A stretch of DNA of 64,000 nt from Rhizobacter koreensis (GTDB lineage Bacteria > Pseudomonadota > Gammaproteobacteria > Burkholderiales > Burkholderiaceae_C), in assembly GCF_013366375.1 (NCBI RefSeq), contig NZ_JABWMJ010000002.1:124001-188000 (forward strand), in the 5' to 3' direction. The notes beneath the pieces are model-generated. The model did no database searches and was not told the origin of the DNA. It saw only the letters and a program-made list of their open reading frames with translations. Both the position numbers and the translations under genes were made by a program. Numbering within the stretch: the first letter of the stretch is position 1; each line of letters opens with the position of its first letter. This document shows positions 7,708-16,868 of this stretch, piece after piece.

Positions 7708-10700
7708 TCAGGCGACGGGTCGGCGCAGGTCGAGGGTGTGCGGGAACTCGGGGTTCGATTCGACCGGCGGGACGCCGCTGCGGCCCGGGGTGTGACCCAT
7801 GCGGAAGAAGCGGCCGAGACGGCGCGACTCGGCCTCCAGCGCGTTGATCGGGAACGTCACGTAGTTCATGCCGCCCGGATGGGCGACGTGGTACTGGCAG
7901 CCACCGATCGCGCGCTCGGACCAGCTGTCGACGAGGTCGATCGTCAGCGGCGCATGGATGCCGATCGTCGGGTGCAGCGACGACGGCGCGGTCCACGCGC
8001 GGTAGCGCACGCCGGCGACGAACTCGCCGACCTTGCCGGTCGGCTGCAGCGGCAGGCGCCGCCCGTTGCAGGTGATCACGTGGCGCTCGCCGACGAGCCC
8101 GGTCGCACGCACCTGCAGCCGCTCGAGCGTCGAGTCGACATAGCGCGCGGTGCCGCCGCCGCCGCTCTCCTCGCCGAGCACGTGCCACGGCTCGAGCGCC
8201 ATCCGCAGCTCGACCTCGACGCCGGAGGCCGCGAAGTCGCCGAGCTTGGGGAAGCGGAACTCGAGGTGCGGCGCGAACCAGTCGGCCTCGATCGGGTAGC
8301 CCGCCGCGCGCAGGTCGTCGACGACGTCGACCATGTCCTGCCAGACGAAGTGCGGCAGCATGAAGCGATCGTGCAGCTCGGTGCCCCAGCGCACCAGGCG
8401 CCCGGGCCGGTAGGGCTCGTTCCAGAAGCGCGCGACCAGCGTGCGCATCAGGAGCTGCTGCAAGAGGCTCATGCGCGCGTGCGGCGGCATCTCGAAGCCG
8501 CGCATCTCGAGCAGGCCCAGGCGCCCGGTCGGGCTGTCGGGCGAGTACAGCTTGTCGATGCAGAACTCGGCGCGGTGCGTGTTGCCGGTGACGTCGGTCA
8601 AGAGGTTTCGCAGCAGCCGATCGACCAGCCACGGCGGGCAGCCGTCGCGGCCCCTGGCGGTGAGCCGGTCGAGCTCGGCGAACGCGATCTCGATCTCGTG
8701 GACCGCGTCGTTGCGCGCCTCGTCGATGCGCGGTGCCTGGCTCGTCGGGCCGATGAAGAGGCCCGAGAACAGGTAGCTGAGCGCCGGGTGGTTGTGCCAG
8801 TACGCGATCATGCTGGCGAGCAGATCCGGCCGGCGCAGGAACGGCGAGTCGGCGACGGTCGCGCCGCCGAGCACGAAGTGGTTGCCGCCGCCGGTGCCGG
8901 TGTGGCGGCCGTCGAGCATGAACTTCTCGGTCGAGAGGCGCGTGCGGTGCGCCGCGTCGTAGAGGTGCGTGGTCTGCTCGACCAGCTGCTCCCAGCTCGA
9001 GGCGGGGTGGATGTTGACCTCGATCACGCCCGGGTCGGGCGTCACGCGCAGCAGCGCGAGGCGCGGGTCCTTGGGCGGCTCGTAGCCCTCGATCACGACC
9101 GGGATGCCGAGTTCGGCGGCGGTCGCTTCGACGCCGGCGATCAGCGCGAGGTAGTCCTCGAGCTCGCTCGTGGGCGGCATGAAGAGGTGCAGGCGCCCGT
9201 GGCGCGGCTCGGCGCTGAGGGCGGTGCGCACCACGCCGGTCGCCGATTCGAAGCGCGCCGGCGCGCGCGGCGCACGGTCCTCGGCCGGCGCGTCGGCCGA
9301 GTGCGCAGGCGACGCGCCGGCGCCCGCGTCGAGCAGGGCCACGTGGCGTGGCAGCGGCGCAAACGTCTGCGTCTGGTCCACGGGATGAACCCACGGCGTG
9401 TCGTTCTCGGCAACCCACGCGATCGCGTCGAGCGGCAGGCGAAAGCCGATCGGCGAATCGCCGGGAATCAGGTAGCAGTGCTCGCCGCGCAGGAACCACG
9501 AGCTGGAGCGCCACGCTCCCGGCCGGCGCAGGTCTGGGGCGAGCGGCAGCACGTGGCCGACCGGCGTGTCGAGCCCCTGCCCGAACACACGCGTGAGACG
9601 CGCGCGCTCGAGCGGGTCCGCAAGGCGCGAGTCCTTCGGATCGACATTGACCGGCAGGCGCCGCTCGCGCCACAGGAAGTACGCGACGTCTTCGTACGCC
9701 GGAAAGACGTGGCGGCTGCCGACGCCCAGGCGCTCGGCGAGTCGCTCGAGAAAGCGCGCCGCATCGGCCTCGGTCGCTCCAAGGTCTGCCTTCTCGTCCG
9801 CGAAGAGCGTGTGATCGCGCCAGATCGGCTCGCCGTCCCTGCGCCAGAACAGGTTGAGCGACCAGCGCGGCAGCTGCTCGCCCGGGTACCACTTGCCCTG
9901 GCCGTAGTGCAGCAGGCCGCCCTGCCCGTACTTCGCCCGCAGGTGCTCCATCAGCTCGGCGCTGAGGCGCCGCTTGTTGGGGCCCATCGCGGCGGTGTTC
10001 CACTCCGGGTCCTCGCGATCGTCGATCGACACGAAGGTCGGCTCGCCACCTTGCGTGAGGCGGACGTCGCTGCGGTTCAGGTCCGCATCGACCTCGCGGC
10101 CCATGGCATCGATTGCCTCCCACTGCTCGTCGGTGTAGGGCAGCGTGACGCGCGGCGCCTCCCAGATGCGGGTGACGCTCATGTGGTGCTCGAACGTCGT
10201 CTCGCACTCGTCGATGAGGCCGCTCACCGGCGCGGCCGACGACGGGTCGGGCGATGCCGCCAGCGGAATGTGACCCTCGCCGGCGAACAGGCCCGAGGTC
10301 GGGTCGAGGCCGACCCAGCCCGCGCCCGGCAGGTAGACCTCGCACCACGCGTGCAGGTCGGTGAAGTCGACCTCGGTACCGCTCGGGCCGTCGAGCGACT
10401 TGACGTCGGCCTTGAGCTGGATCAGGTAACCGGAGACGAAGCGCGCGGCGAGCCCCGAGTGGCGCAGCAGCTGCACCAGCAGCCAGGCCGAGTCGCGGCA
10501 CGAGCCGCTGGCGTTGCAGAGCGTCACCTCGGGCGTCTGCACGCCGGGCTCGAGGCGGATCAGGTACTTGATGTCCTGCTGCAGGCGCTGGTTGAGCGAG
10601 ACCAGGAAATCGTTGGTCGGCGTCGGCGTGCGCGGGATGTCCGCGAGGTAGGCCTCGAAGCGCGGCGTCAGCGGCAGCTTCTGCAGGAACGGCTCGAGCT

Positions 10701-11037
10701 CCCTCGCGAGCTCCGGCTCGTAGCTGAACGGGAACTTCTCGGCATCGGGCTCGAGGAAGAAGTCGAACGGGTTGATCACCGCCATCTCGGCGACGAGGTC
10801 GACCTCGATGCGGAACTCGGTGGTCAGGTCGGGAAAGACCAGCCGCGCGAGGTAGTTCGACTGCGGGTCCTGCTGCCAGTTGATGAAGTGCTTGGCGGGC
10901 TCGACCTTCATCGAGTAGCTGAGGATGCGCGTGCGCGAATGCGGCGCCGGGCGCAGCCGCACGACCTGCGGGCCGAGGTTGATCGGCCGGTCGTAGCGGT
11001 AGTGCGTGACGTGGTTGAGGGCAACGTGGATCGACAT
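7708..11037 (-). CDS. transglutaminase + DUF2126 putative amidoligase
   Basis: A 1109-residue protein. The N-terminal ~290 residues are a transglutaminase-like domain with Cys180 (NASGSCRDSAW), His in DLHAWCEVYLP and Asp in GLDPTSG. The remainder is DUF2126, described as a putative amidoligase related to glutamine synthetase-type COOH-NH2 ligases; visible conserved blocks include TQGGEPTFVSID, YGQGKWYPGEQLPRW, IEVNIHPASSW, TGGGNHFVLGG and LLEMRGFEMPPH. The ATG at 11037 opens a typical transglutaminase N-terminus (HVALNHVTHYRYDRP). It sits between the alpha-E gene (141 bases upstream) and the ATP-grasp/alpha-E fusion. One polypeptide thus joins a predicted peptide-making and a predicted peptide-cleaving or transferring activity. 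Length is normal for the family. Confidence 0.92.
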   Translation of the reverse strand: MSIHVALNHVTHYRYDRPINLGPQVVRLRPAPHSRTRILSYSMKVEPAKHFINWQQDPQSNYLARLVFPDLTTEFRIEVDLVAEMAVINPFDFFLEPDAEKFPFSYEPELARELEPFLQKLPLTPRFEAYLADIPRTPTPTNDFLVSLNQRLQQDIKYLIRLEPGVQTPEVTLCNASGSCRDSAWLLVQLLRHSGLAARFVSGYLIQLKADVKSLDGPSGTEVDFTDLHAWCEVYLPGAGWVGLDPTSGLFAGEGHIPLAASPDPSSAAPVSGLIDECETTFEHHMSVTRIWEAPRVTLPYTDEQWEAIDAMGREVDADLNRSDVRLTQGGEPTFVSIDDREDPEWNTAAMGPNKRRLSAELMEHLRAKYGQGGLLHYGQGKWYPGEQLPRWSLNLFWRRDGEPIWRDHTLFADEKADLGATEADAARFLERLAERLGVGSRHVFPAYEDVAYFLWRERRLPVNVDPKDSRLADPLERARLTRVFGQGLDTPVGHVLPLAPDLRRPGAWRSSSWFLRGEHCYLIPGDSPIGFRLPLDAIAWVAENDTPWVHPVDQTQTFAPLPRHVALLDAGAGASPAHSADAPAEDRAPRAPARFESATGVVRTALSAEPRHGRLHLFMPPTSELEDYLALIAGVEATAAELGIPVVIEGYEPPKDPRLALLRVTPDPGVIEVNIHPASSWEQLVEQTTHLYDAAHRTRLSTEKFMLDGRHTGTGGGNHFVLGGATVADSPFLRRPDLLASMIAYWHNHPALSYLFSGLFIGPTSQAPRIDEARNDAVHEIEIAFAELDRLTARGRDGCPPWLVDRLLRNLLTDVTGNTHRAEFCIDKLYSPDSPTGRLGLLEMRGFEMPPHARMSLLQQLLMRTLVARFWNEPYRPGRLVRWGTELHDRFMLPHFVWQDMVDVVDDLRAAGYPIEADWFAPHLEFRFPKLGDFAASGVEVELRMALEPWHVLGEESGGGGTARYVDSTLERLQVRATGLVGERHVITCNGRRLPLQPTGKVGEFVAGVRYRAWTAPSSLHPTIGIHAPLTIDLVDSWSERAIGGCQYHVAHPGGMNYVTFPINALEAESRRLGRFFRMGHTPGRSGVPPVESNPEFPHTLDLRRPVA

Positions 11038-11178
11038 GCGAGGCTTTCGGGATTCGGAACGGATGATGCGGGTGCTTCGCGTCGGATCGGAACGCTCAGG
11101 GGCGATGAGGGGGTGCGGGCGGCGCAGCGGCGAACCGTCGCCGAGCGCGCGCCGACGGTGATGAAGGTACCAGCTGCT

Positions 11179-12258
11179 TCAAGCCTCCACCGGAACCAGG
11201 AAGTCGCGGCTGATGCCCACGCCGAGCGAGCTCACGCGTTCGAGGAACTGAGTGAGGTAGGCATGCAGGCCCGTCGCGAGGATCTCGTCGATGCGGCCGT
11301 ACTGCAGCTCGGCGTACATGCGGCCGGCGATGCGCTGGGTGTCGCCCGATTGCGCGTTGGCCACGCGCTCGAGGTTCGACACCACCTCGTACATGCAGCG
11401 TGCCAGCGAGCGCGGCATGTCGGTGCGCAGGATCAGCAGCTCGGCGACCTTGTCCGGCCGGATCACGTTGCGGTAGACGCGGCGGTAGATCTCGAACGCC
11501 GACACCGAGCGCAGGATCGCCGACCAGTGATAGAAGTCGTACTCGATGTCGCGCCCGCCCTGCGCGGCGCTCTGCGCGTGCTCGATGCTGCCCTCGGCCG
11601 GGCTCCCTTGGGTCTGCGTCTGCGTCTGGCTCTGCGCCTGGCTCGACGAACTGCTGCGACGGCGTCGCGGCACCCCGTTGACCAGGCCGAAGAACTCGGT
11701 GTCGAGCGCGTGGAACTTCACGTCGAGGATGCGCGCGGTGTTGTCGGCGCGCTCGAGGAAGCTGCCGATGCGCAGGAAGCGGAATGCCTCGTCCTGCAGC
11801 ATCGTCCCGACGGTGACGCCGCGCGAGAGGTGCGAACGGAACTTGACCCACTCGAACGCCGCGCCCGGGTTCTTCTCGAACTCGCCGCTCGCGACCATGC
11901 GCTGGAACTCGAGCCAGGTCTGGTTCTGCGTCTCCCACACCTCGGTGGTGAGGGTGCCGCGCACCGCGCGCGCATTCTCGCGCGCCGCCTTCAGGCAGTT
12001 GCGGATGCTGGAGCCGTTGGCGGCGTCGCTCACCATGTAGGCGATCACGTTCTGCGCCGTCACCGGGCCATAGCGCTCGGCGAAGTCGCCGCTCAGCTCG
12101 CTGATGCCCAGCAGCCCGCGCCAGCCATGCTCGGCCGCCTCGTCCGACTGCGGCATCAGCGACATCTGGTAGTTGACGTCGAGCATGCGGGCGGTGTTTT
12201 CGGCCCGCTCCATGTAGCGCGCCATCCAGAACAGGTGATCGGCGGTTCTAGACAGCAT
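11179..12258 (-). CDS. alpha-E domain protein
   Basis: A 359-residue, largely helical protein. ATG 12258 is preferred over an upstream in-frame codon because it begins the canonical alpha-E opening MLSRTADHLFWMARYMERAE. Conserved positions include AENTARMLDVNY, SFLERADNTARILDVKF and DFYHWSAILRS. A low-complexity basic and Ser/Gln/Thr linker near residues 200-230 (a four-arginine stretch, poly-Ser, then alternating Gln-Thr) interrupts the domain. The family has no known catalytic function and always accompanies ATP-grasp/transglutaminase genes. The start is 93 bases after the ATP-grasp stop, consistent with one operon. Confidence 0.9.
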   Translation of the reverse strand: MLSRTADHLFWMARYMERAENTARMLDVNYQMSLMPQSDEAAEHGWRGLLGISELSGDFAERYGPVTAQNVIAYMVSDAANGSSIRNCLKAARENARAVRGTLTTEVWETQNQTWLEFQRMVASGEFEKNPGAAFEWVKFRSHLSRGVTVGTMLQDEAFRFLRIGSFLERADNTARILDVKFHALDTEFFGLVNGVPRRRRSSSSSQAQSQTQTQTQGSPAEGSIEHAQSAAQGGRDIEYDFYHWSAILRSVSAFEIYRRVYRNVIRPDKVAELLILRTDMPRSLARCMYEVVSNLERVANAQSGDTQRIAGRMYAELQYGRIDEILATGLHAYLTQFLERVSSLGVGISRDFLVPVEA

Positions 12259-12351
12259 CGGGGTTCTCCAACAGGCCGAAAACACCGCAGCGCGCTGGCG
12301 CGCGCCTGGACAACTGCCTGACCGTACAAGGCATCTGATCGCTCCTGCCGT

Positions 12352-13800
12352 TCATGCTTCGAGGACCCACGTGTCCTTGGTGCCGCCGCCCTGGGACGAG
12401 TTGACGACGAGCGAGCCTTCTTTGAGGGCGACGCGCGTGAGCCCGCCCGGCACCATCTGCACCGACTTGCCCGAGAGCACGAACGGTCGCAGATCGATGT
12501 GGCGCGGCGCGATGCCGCTCTCCACGAAGGTCGGACACGTCGACAGCGCGAGCGTCGGCTGCGCGATGTAGCGGCCCGGGTCGGCGACCAGGGCGGCGCG
12601 AAAGTTCTCGATCTCCTGCTGACTCGCGGCGGGTCCGACCAGCATGCCGTAGCCGCCGGCGCCGTGCACTTCCTTGACCACCAGCTCGGGCAGGTGCGCG
12701 AGCACGTACGCCAGGTCGTCGGGTTCGCGGCAGAGGTAGGTCGGCACGTTGGCCAGGATCGGCTGCTCGCCGAGATAGAACTCGATCATCTTCGGCACGT
12801 ACGGGTAGATCGACTTGTCGTCGGCGACCCCGGTGCCAATGGCGTTGGAGAGCGTCACGTTGCCGGCTCGGTACGCCTCGAGCAGGCCGGCGCAGCCGAG
12901 CGTCGAGTCGGGCCGGAACGCGGTGGGGTCGAGGAAGTCGTCGTCGAGGCGCCGGTAGATGACGTCGACGCGCTTGGGCCCCTGCGTGGTCCGCATGAAG
13001 ACGAAGTTGTCCTTGACGAAGAGATCTTGCCCCTCGACCAGCTCGACGCCCATCTGCTGGGCCAGGAAGGCGTGCTCGAAATACGCGCTGTTGTACATGC
13101 CGGGCGTCAGCACGACGACCGTCGGCTCGCTGACCGACGACGGCGCGACCGAGCGCAGCGTCTCGAGCAGCAGGTCGGGATAGTGGGCGACCGGCGCGAC
13201 CCGGTGCTGGCTGAACAGCTCGGGGAACAGCCGCATCATCATCTTGCGGTTCTCGAGCATGTAGCTCACGCCGCTCGGCACGCGCAGGTTGTCCTCGAGC
13301 ACGTAGTAGCTGCCGCTGCCGTCGGCGTTGGCGGCACGCACGATGTCGACGCCGGCGATGTGCGAGTACACGTTCTCGGTGACCTGCACGCCCTGCATCT
13401 CGGGCCGGTACTGCGCGTTCTTGAGCACCTGGTCGGCAGGCACCACGCCCGCCTTGAGGATCTCCTGGTCGTGATAGACGTCGTGGATGAAGCGGTTGAG
13501 CGCGGTGACGCGTTGCGTGAGGCCGCGCTCGAGCTCGCTCCATTCGTGGGCCGGGATCACGCGGGGGATCAGGTCGAACGGAATCAGTCGTTCGGTGCCG
13601 CCGTTGCCGCCGTCGGGATCGTCGTCCTTGACGCCGTACACCGCGAAGGTGATGCCGACGCGGCGGAAGATCACCTCGGCTTCCTCGCGTCTCGACAGCA
13701 TCACCGACGGCGGCTGATTCGCCAGCCAGCGGTCGTAGTCCCGGTAATGTTCGCGCACCACCGCCTCGGTGGCTCGCATCTCGTCGAACCCTGGTCTCAT
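12352..13800 (-). CDS. circularly permuted ATP-grasp protein (DUF404/DUF407 type)
   Basis: A 482-residue protein starting at ATG 13800, preceded by a strong GGGGGAGA ribosome-binding site; a longer in-frame extension lacks support. Family blocks seen: IFRRVGITFAVYG, RFIHDVYHDQEILKAG, YYVLEDNLRVPSGVSYMLEN, TPGMYNSAYFEHAFLA, VKEVHGAGGYGMLVGP and VPGGLTRVALKEGSLVVNSS. It belongs to the ATP-dependent COOH-NH2 ligase fold; substrates are unknown. It is the first gene of the five-gene module. The comEC stop lies only 49 bases upstream on the same strand, so part of its transcription may come from comEC. It resembles the N-terminal two thirds of the fused protein at 5229-7685. Confidence 0.92.
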   Translation of the reverse strand: MRPGFDEMRATEAVVREHYRDYDRWLANQPPSVMLSRREEAEVIFRRVGITFAVYGVKDDDPDGGNGGTERLIPFDLIPRVIPAHEWSELERGLTQRVTALNRFIHDVYHDQEILKAGVVPADQVLKNAQYRPEMQGVQVTENVYSHIAGVDIVRAANADGSGSYYVLEDNLRVPSGVSYMLENRKMMMRLFPELFSQHRVAPVAHYPDLLLETLRSVAPSSVSEPTVVVLTPGMYNSAYFEHAFLAQQMGVELVEGQDLFVKDNFVFMRTTQGPKRVDVIYRRLDDDFLDPTAFRPDSTLGCAGLLEAYRAGNVTLSNAIGTGVADDKSIYPYVPKMIEFYLGEQPILANVPTYLCREPDDLAYVLAHLPELVVKEVHGAGGYGMLVGPAASQQEIENFRAALVADPGRYIAQPTLALSTCPTFVESGIAPRHIDLRPFVLSGKSVQMVPGGLTRVALKEGSLVVNSSQGGGTKDTWVLEA

Positions 13801-13849
13801 CGGTAACGTCTCCCCCTGTGTCAGGTTAGCAAACCGCGTTCCACGAGTC

Positions 13850-16366
13850 TCACGGCGGTGCGACCGGCGAGTGCCAGTAGCGCCTCGCGTGGTCGCGCTG
13901 GCATCGGCCCGGCAGCGCGTCGTCGGCACGCCAGAGCCACGCACCGCATGCCGGGGTCGCGATCGGCAGCGCGCCCCGCACGCGATAGCGCTCGACGACG
14001 TCGGGGGCCGGATGGCCGAAGCGATTGCGGTAACCGGCCTGGAACAGCACCACTCGGGGGCGCACCGCGTCGATGAAGCGCTCGGTCGACGACGTGCGGC
14101 TGCCATGATGCGGTGCGATCAGCACGTCGCTGCGAAGGGCCGCGCCGTGCACGTCGACCAGCGCACCCTCCTGCGCACGCTCGATGTCGCCGGCAAGGAA
14201 CACGCTGCGCCCACCGGCGCTCACGCGCACCACACATGACAGCGCGTTCGGCTTGAGGCCGGCGTCGTACGCGGCCGCGGGCGGCGCGAGAACGTCGAAG
14301 CGCACGCCGTCCCAGAGCCAGGTCGCGCCCGCCGTGCAGCGCATCGGCGTCGGCAGCAGCGGGTGCAGAGGGTGCGTCGGCTCGAGCGACGTCAGCACGC
14401 CGCCGACGGCGACCGCGCCGACGACGGCGCGGGTGCCGCCGACGTGGTCGCTGTCGCGATGGCTCAGCACCAGGCGGTCGATATGCCGTTCGCCGGTCGC
14501 TCGCAGCAGCGGCACGACGACGCGCTGGCCGGCGTCGCTCTCGCTCGAATACTGCGGTCCGGCGTCGTAGAGCAGCGTGTGACCGCGCGTGCGAACCAGC
14601 ACCGCCGTGCCCTGCCCCACGTCGAGCGCGAGCACGTCGAAGCTGCCCTCGGGCGGTCGCTCGTGCGGCGGCAGCAGCAGCGGCAGACCGAGCGGCAGCG
14701 CGAGCAGGCGCGCCCGCCACGGGATCGGCAGCACCAGGAGCAGCGCGGCGACGAGGCCGGCCAGCGCGGCCCACGGTGGCGCCGCCGCGACGCTCCACAC
14801 CACGATCGGCAGCGACGCGAGCGCCTCCAGCACCCGGGTGAGCGCGACGACGCCCAGCGCAGCGAGCTGCCACAGCAAGGGCAGCAGCGCGCCGGCGAGC
14901 GCCAGCGGCGTGACGACCAGCGTGACGAGCGGGATCGCGATCAGGTTGGCGGCGAAGCCGACCAGCGAGATCTGCTGGAAGAACACCAGCGTGAGCGGCG
15001 CGAGGCCGACCGTCGCGACGAGCTGGGTGCGAACGCCGCCGCGCACCGCGCGGGTGCCCGGCGCGAGCCAGCTGCGCGGTGATCGCCACGCGAACGGCGC
15101 GGCGGGCTGGGCTCGCTCGTCGCGATTGCCGCCGCTCGACGCCAGCAGCAGCCCGACCGCCATGAACGAGAGCCAGAACCCGGGCTGCAGCAACGCCCAC
15201 GGATCGAGTGCGGTGACCACGACGGCGGCGCCGAGCAGCACCAGCGGCAGCGGCCAGCGCACGCCGCCCAGGCGCAGCAGCGCGACCGCCGCAAGCATCA
15301 GCACCGTGCGCTGTGCCGGCACGCCCCACCCCGCGAAAACCGAGTAGCCGAACGCCACCACGAGGCCCACGGTCCAGGCGGCGTGCGGCGTCGCGATGCG
15401 CAAGGCGGCGCGGCCGCTGCGCCGCCACAGCGCGCGCGCGGCGACGCCGGCGAGCCACGCCAGCATCGTGACGTGCAGCCCGCTGATCGACATCAGGTGC
15501 GCGACGCCCGTGCTGCGGAACAGCTCCCAGTCGTCGCGCTCGATCGCACCCTGGTCGCCGACGGCGAGCGCGGCCAGCACGCCGGCGGCGCGGCGGTCGG
15601 CGACGTGCGCGTCGATGGCGTCGCGAACGCGCTGGCGCAGCCGCTCGACGGGGAAGCCGGCGCTCGCATCGAGCAGGCGTGCCGGCGCGTCGCGCACGTA
15701 GCCGGTCGCGCGCACGCCCTGCTCGAACAGCGCGAGCTCGTAGTCGAAGCCGTGCGGGTTGAGGCTGCCGTGCGGCCGGCGCAGGCGCACCGTGAAGCGC
15801 CAGCGCTGGCCGGCACGCAGCTCGCGCTGCGGTTGCGATGCTGCCGCATCGGGATGCACGCCCTGGTACCAGCCGAGCGCGAGCGTGCGCGGAAGCACGA
15901 CCGCGCTGCCGCTGCTCTCCGCCTCCTCGACGCGAAAGCGGAAGCGCACGCCCGCCGCACTGCGCTGCGGCAGGCTCGCGACCACCCCAGTGACGACGAG
16001 GTCCTGCCCTTCGAGCGCCGGCGCCAAGGCATTGCCGAGCAGAACGCCCGCGTGCAGGCCGGCGACGCCCCAGGCGAGTGCGGCCGCGGCCATGCCGGTC
16101 GCCAGCACCGCGAGCGTGCCGTGCAGCTTGCGGGCGTCCTCAGGTGGCGATCCAGCGCGGGCGCCGTCGGCGCGGAGCCCGGGGCGCGGCGCAGTGCGGC
16201 GCCGCGCGGACACACCCAGAACGATCAGACCGATCAGCCCTGCCGCGAGCGCGGCCGCGTACGCCGGCGCCCGGTTCAACGCCGCTTCCTGCAGCTGCAG
16301 CGCGGTGCCGCCGAGCCAGCCGAGCGCCCCTGTGCCCAGGCGCCAGCCGGTGTCTCGTCGCTGCAT
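13850..16366 (-). CDS. comEC: DNA internalization-related competence protein ComEC/Rec2
   Basis: An 838-residue polytopic inner-membrane protein that forms the channel for single-stranded DNA during natural transformation. It has an N-terminal DUF4131 region (~30-230), a competence domain with the signature HLMSISGLHVTMLAWL (~280-550), and a C-terminal metallo-beta-lactamase domain containing SHRDSDHVGG (near residue 637) and LIAPHHGSRTSS. The metal-binding motifs look intact. ATG 16366 is chosen because a -10-like TACACT lies exactly 6 nt upstream and the next candidate start is 102 bases further. It is divergent from the ridA-like gene. Confidence 0.94.
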   Translation of the reverse strand: MQRRDTGWRLGTGALGWLGGTALQLQEAALNRAPAYAAALAAGLIGLIVLGVSARRRTAPRPGLRADGARAGSPPEDARKLHGTLAVLATGMAAAALAWGVAGLHAGVLLGNALAPALEGQDLVVTGVVASLPQRSAAGVRFRFRVEEAESSGSAVVLPRTLALGWYQGVHPDAAASQPQRELRAGQRWRFTVRLRRPHGSLNPHGFDYELALFEQGVRATGYVRDAPARLLDASAGFPVERLRQRVRDAIDAHVADRRAAGVLAALAVGDQGAIERDDWELFRSTGVAHLMSISGLHVTMLAWLAGVAARALWRRSGRAALRIATPHAAWTVGLVVAFGYSVFAGWGVPAQRTVLMLAAVALLRLGGVRWPLPLVLLGAAVVVTALDPWALLQPGFWLSFMAVGLLLASSGGNRDERAQPAAPFAWRSPRSWLAPGTRAVRGGVRTQLVATVGLAPLTLVFFQQISLVGFAANLIAIPLVTLVVTPLALAGALLPLLWQLAALGVVALTRVLEALASLPIVVWSVAAAPPWAALAGLVAALLLVLPIPWRARLLALPLGLPLLLPPHERPPEGSFDVLALDVGQGTAVLVRTRGHTLLYDAGPQYSSESDAGQRVVVPLLRATGERHIDRLVLSHRDSDHVGGTRAVVGAVAVGGVLTSLEPTHPLHPLLPTPMRCTAGATWLWDGVRFDVLAPPAAAYDAGLKPNALSCVVRVSAGGRSVFLAGDIERAQEGALVDVHGAALRSDVLIAPHHGSRTSSTERFIDAVRPRVVLFQAGYRNRFGHPAPDVVERYRVRGALPIATPACGAWLWRADDALPGRCQRDHARRYWHSPVAPP

Positions 16367-16372
16367 GGTCGC

Positions 16373-16382
16373 AGTGTAGGAT
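16373..16382. promoter_or_regulatory. overlapping divergent -10 elements for comEC and the ridA-like gene
   Basis: On the minus strand TACACT (16378-16373) is 6 nt from the comEC ATG, leaving no room for a leader. On the plus strand TAGGAT (16377-16382) lies 27 nt before the ATG of the ridA-like gene. The two hexamers share two bases, so the two promoters would be mutually exclusive (inference). No good -35 elements are visible. Confidence 0.4.
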
Positions 16383-16409
16383 TTGCCGTTGCCCCGACCG
16401 CACGCCGCC

Positions 16410-16868
16410 ATGCCTTCGATCCAAGACCGCCTCGCCGAACTGCAGATCGCGTTGCCGCCGCAGGCCACGCCGGCGGGTGCCTACGTGCCGTTCGTGCGCA
16501 CCGGCGACCTCGTTTTCCTGTCGGGCCACATCGCCAAGCGCGACGGCCGCGCCTGGGTCGGTCAGCTCGGCCGCGACACCGACACCGCGACCGGCCAGCA
16601 GGCGGCGCGCGCGGTCGCCGTCGACCTGCTTGGCACGCTGCAGGCGGCGCTCGGCGACCTCGAACGGGTCGAGCGCATCGTCAAGGTCACCAGCCTCGTC
16701 AACAGCACGCCCGACTTCACCGAGCACCATCTGGTCACCAACGGCTGCTCCGAGCTGCTCGGCCAGGTGTTCGGCGAGCGCGGCGCGCACGCACGCGCCG
16801 CGTACGGCGTGGCGCAGCTGCCGCTCGGCGCCTGTGTCGAGATCGAGCTCGTCGCCGAAGTGCGATGA
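16410..16868 (+). CDS. RidA/YjgF-family protein (longer subgroup)
   Basis: A 152-residue protein of the RidA/YER057c/UK114 superfamily, whose archetype hydrolyses reactive enamine/imine intermediates from PLP enzymes. The substrate-binding arginine is present (Arg129 in ARAAYGVAQLP), followed by VEIELVAEV. At ~150 residues with an N-terminal extension it belongs to the longer subgroup, where deaminase activity is not always shown; the in vivo substrate is uncertain. ATG 16410 is chosen over TTG 16383 because it begins a typical N-terminus (MPSIQDRLAEL). The stop overlaps the dsbB start (ATGA). Confidence 0.88.
   Translation: MPSIQDRLAELQIALPPQATPAGAYVPFVRTGDLVFLSGHIAKRDGRAWVGQLGRDTDTATGQQAARAVAVDLLGTLQAALGDLERVERIVKVTSLVNSTPDFTEHHLVTNGCSELLGQVFGERGAHARAAYGVAQLPLGACVEIELVAEVR

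Noticed and set aside
7738..12321. Open frame of about 1500 codons on the plus strand opposite the DUF2126 and alpha-E genes
   Set aside because: Composition is Arg/Ala/Asp/Glu-rich without any motif, while the minus strand carries clear family signatures; it is a GC-driven shadow.
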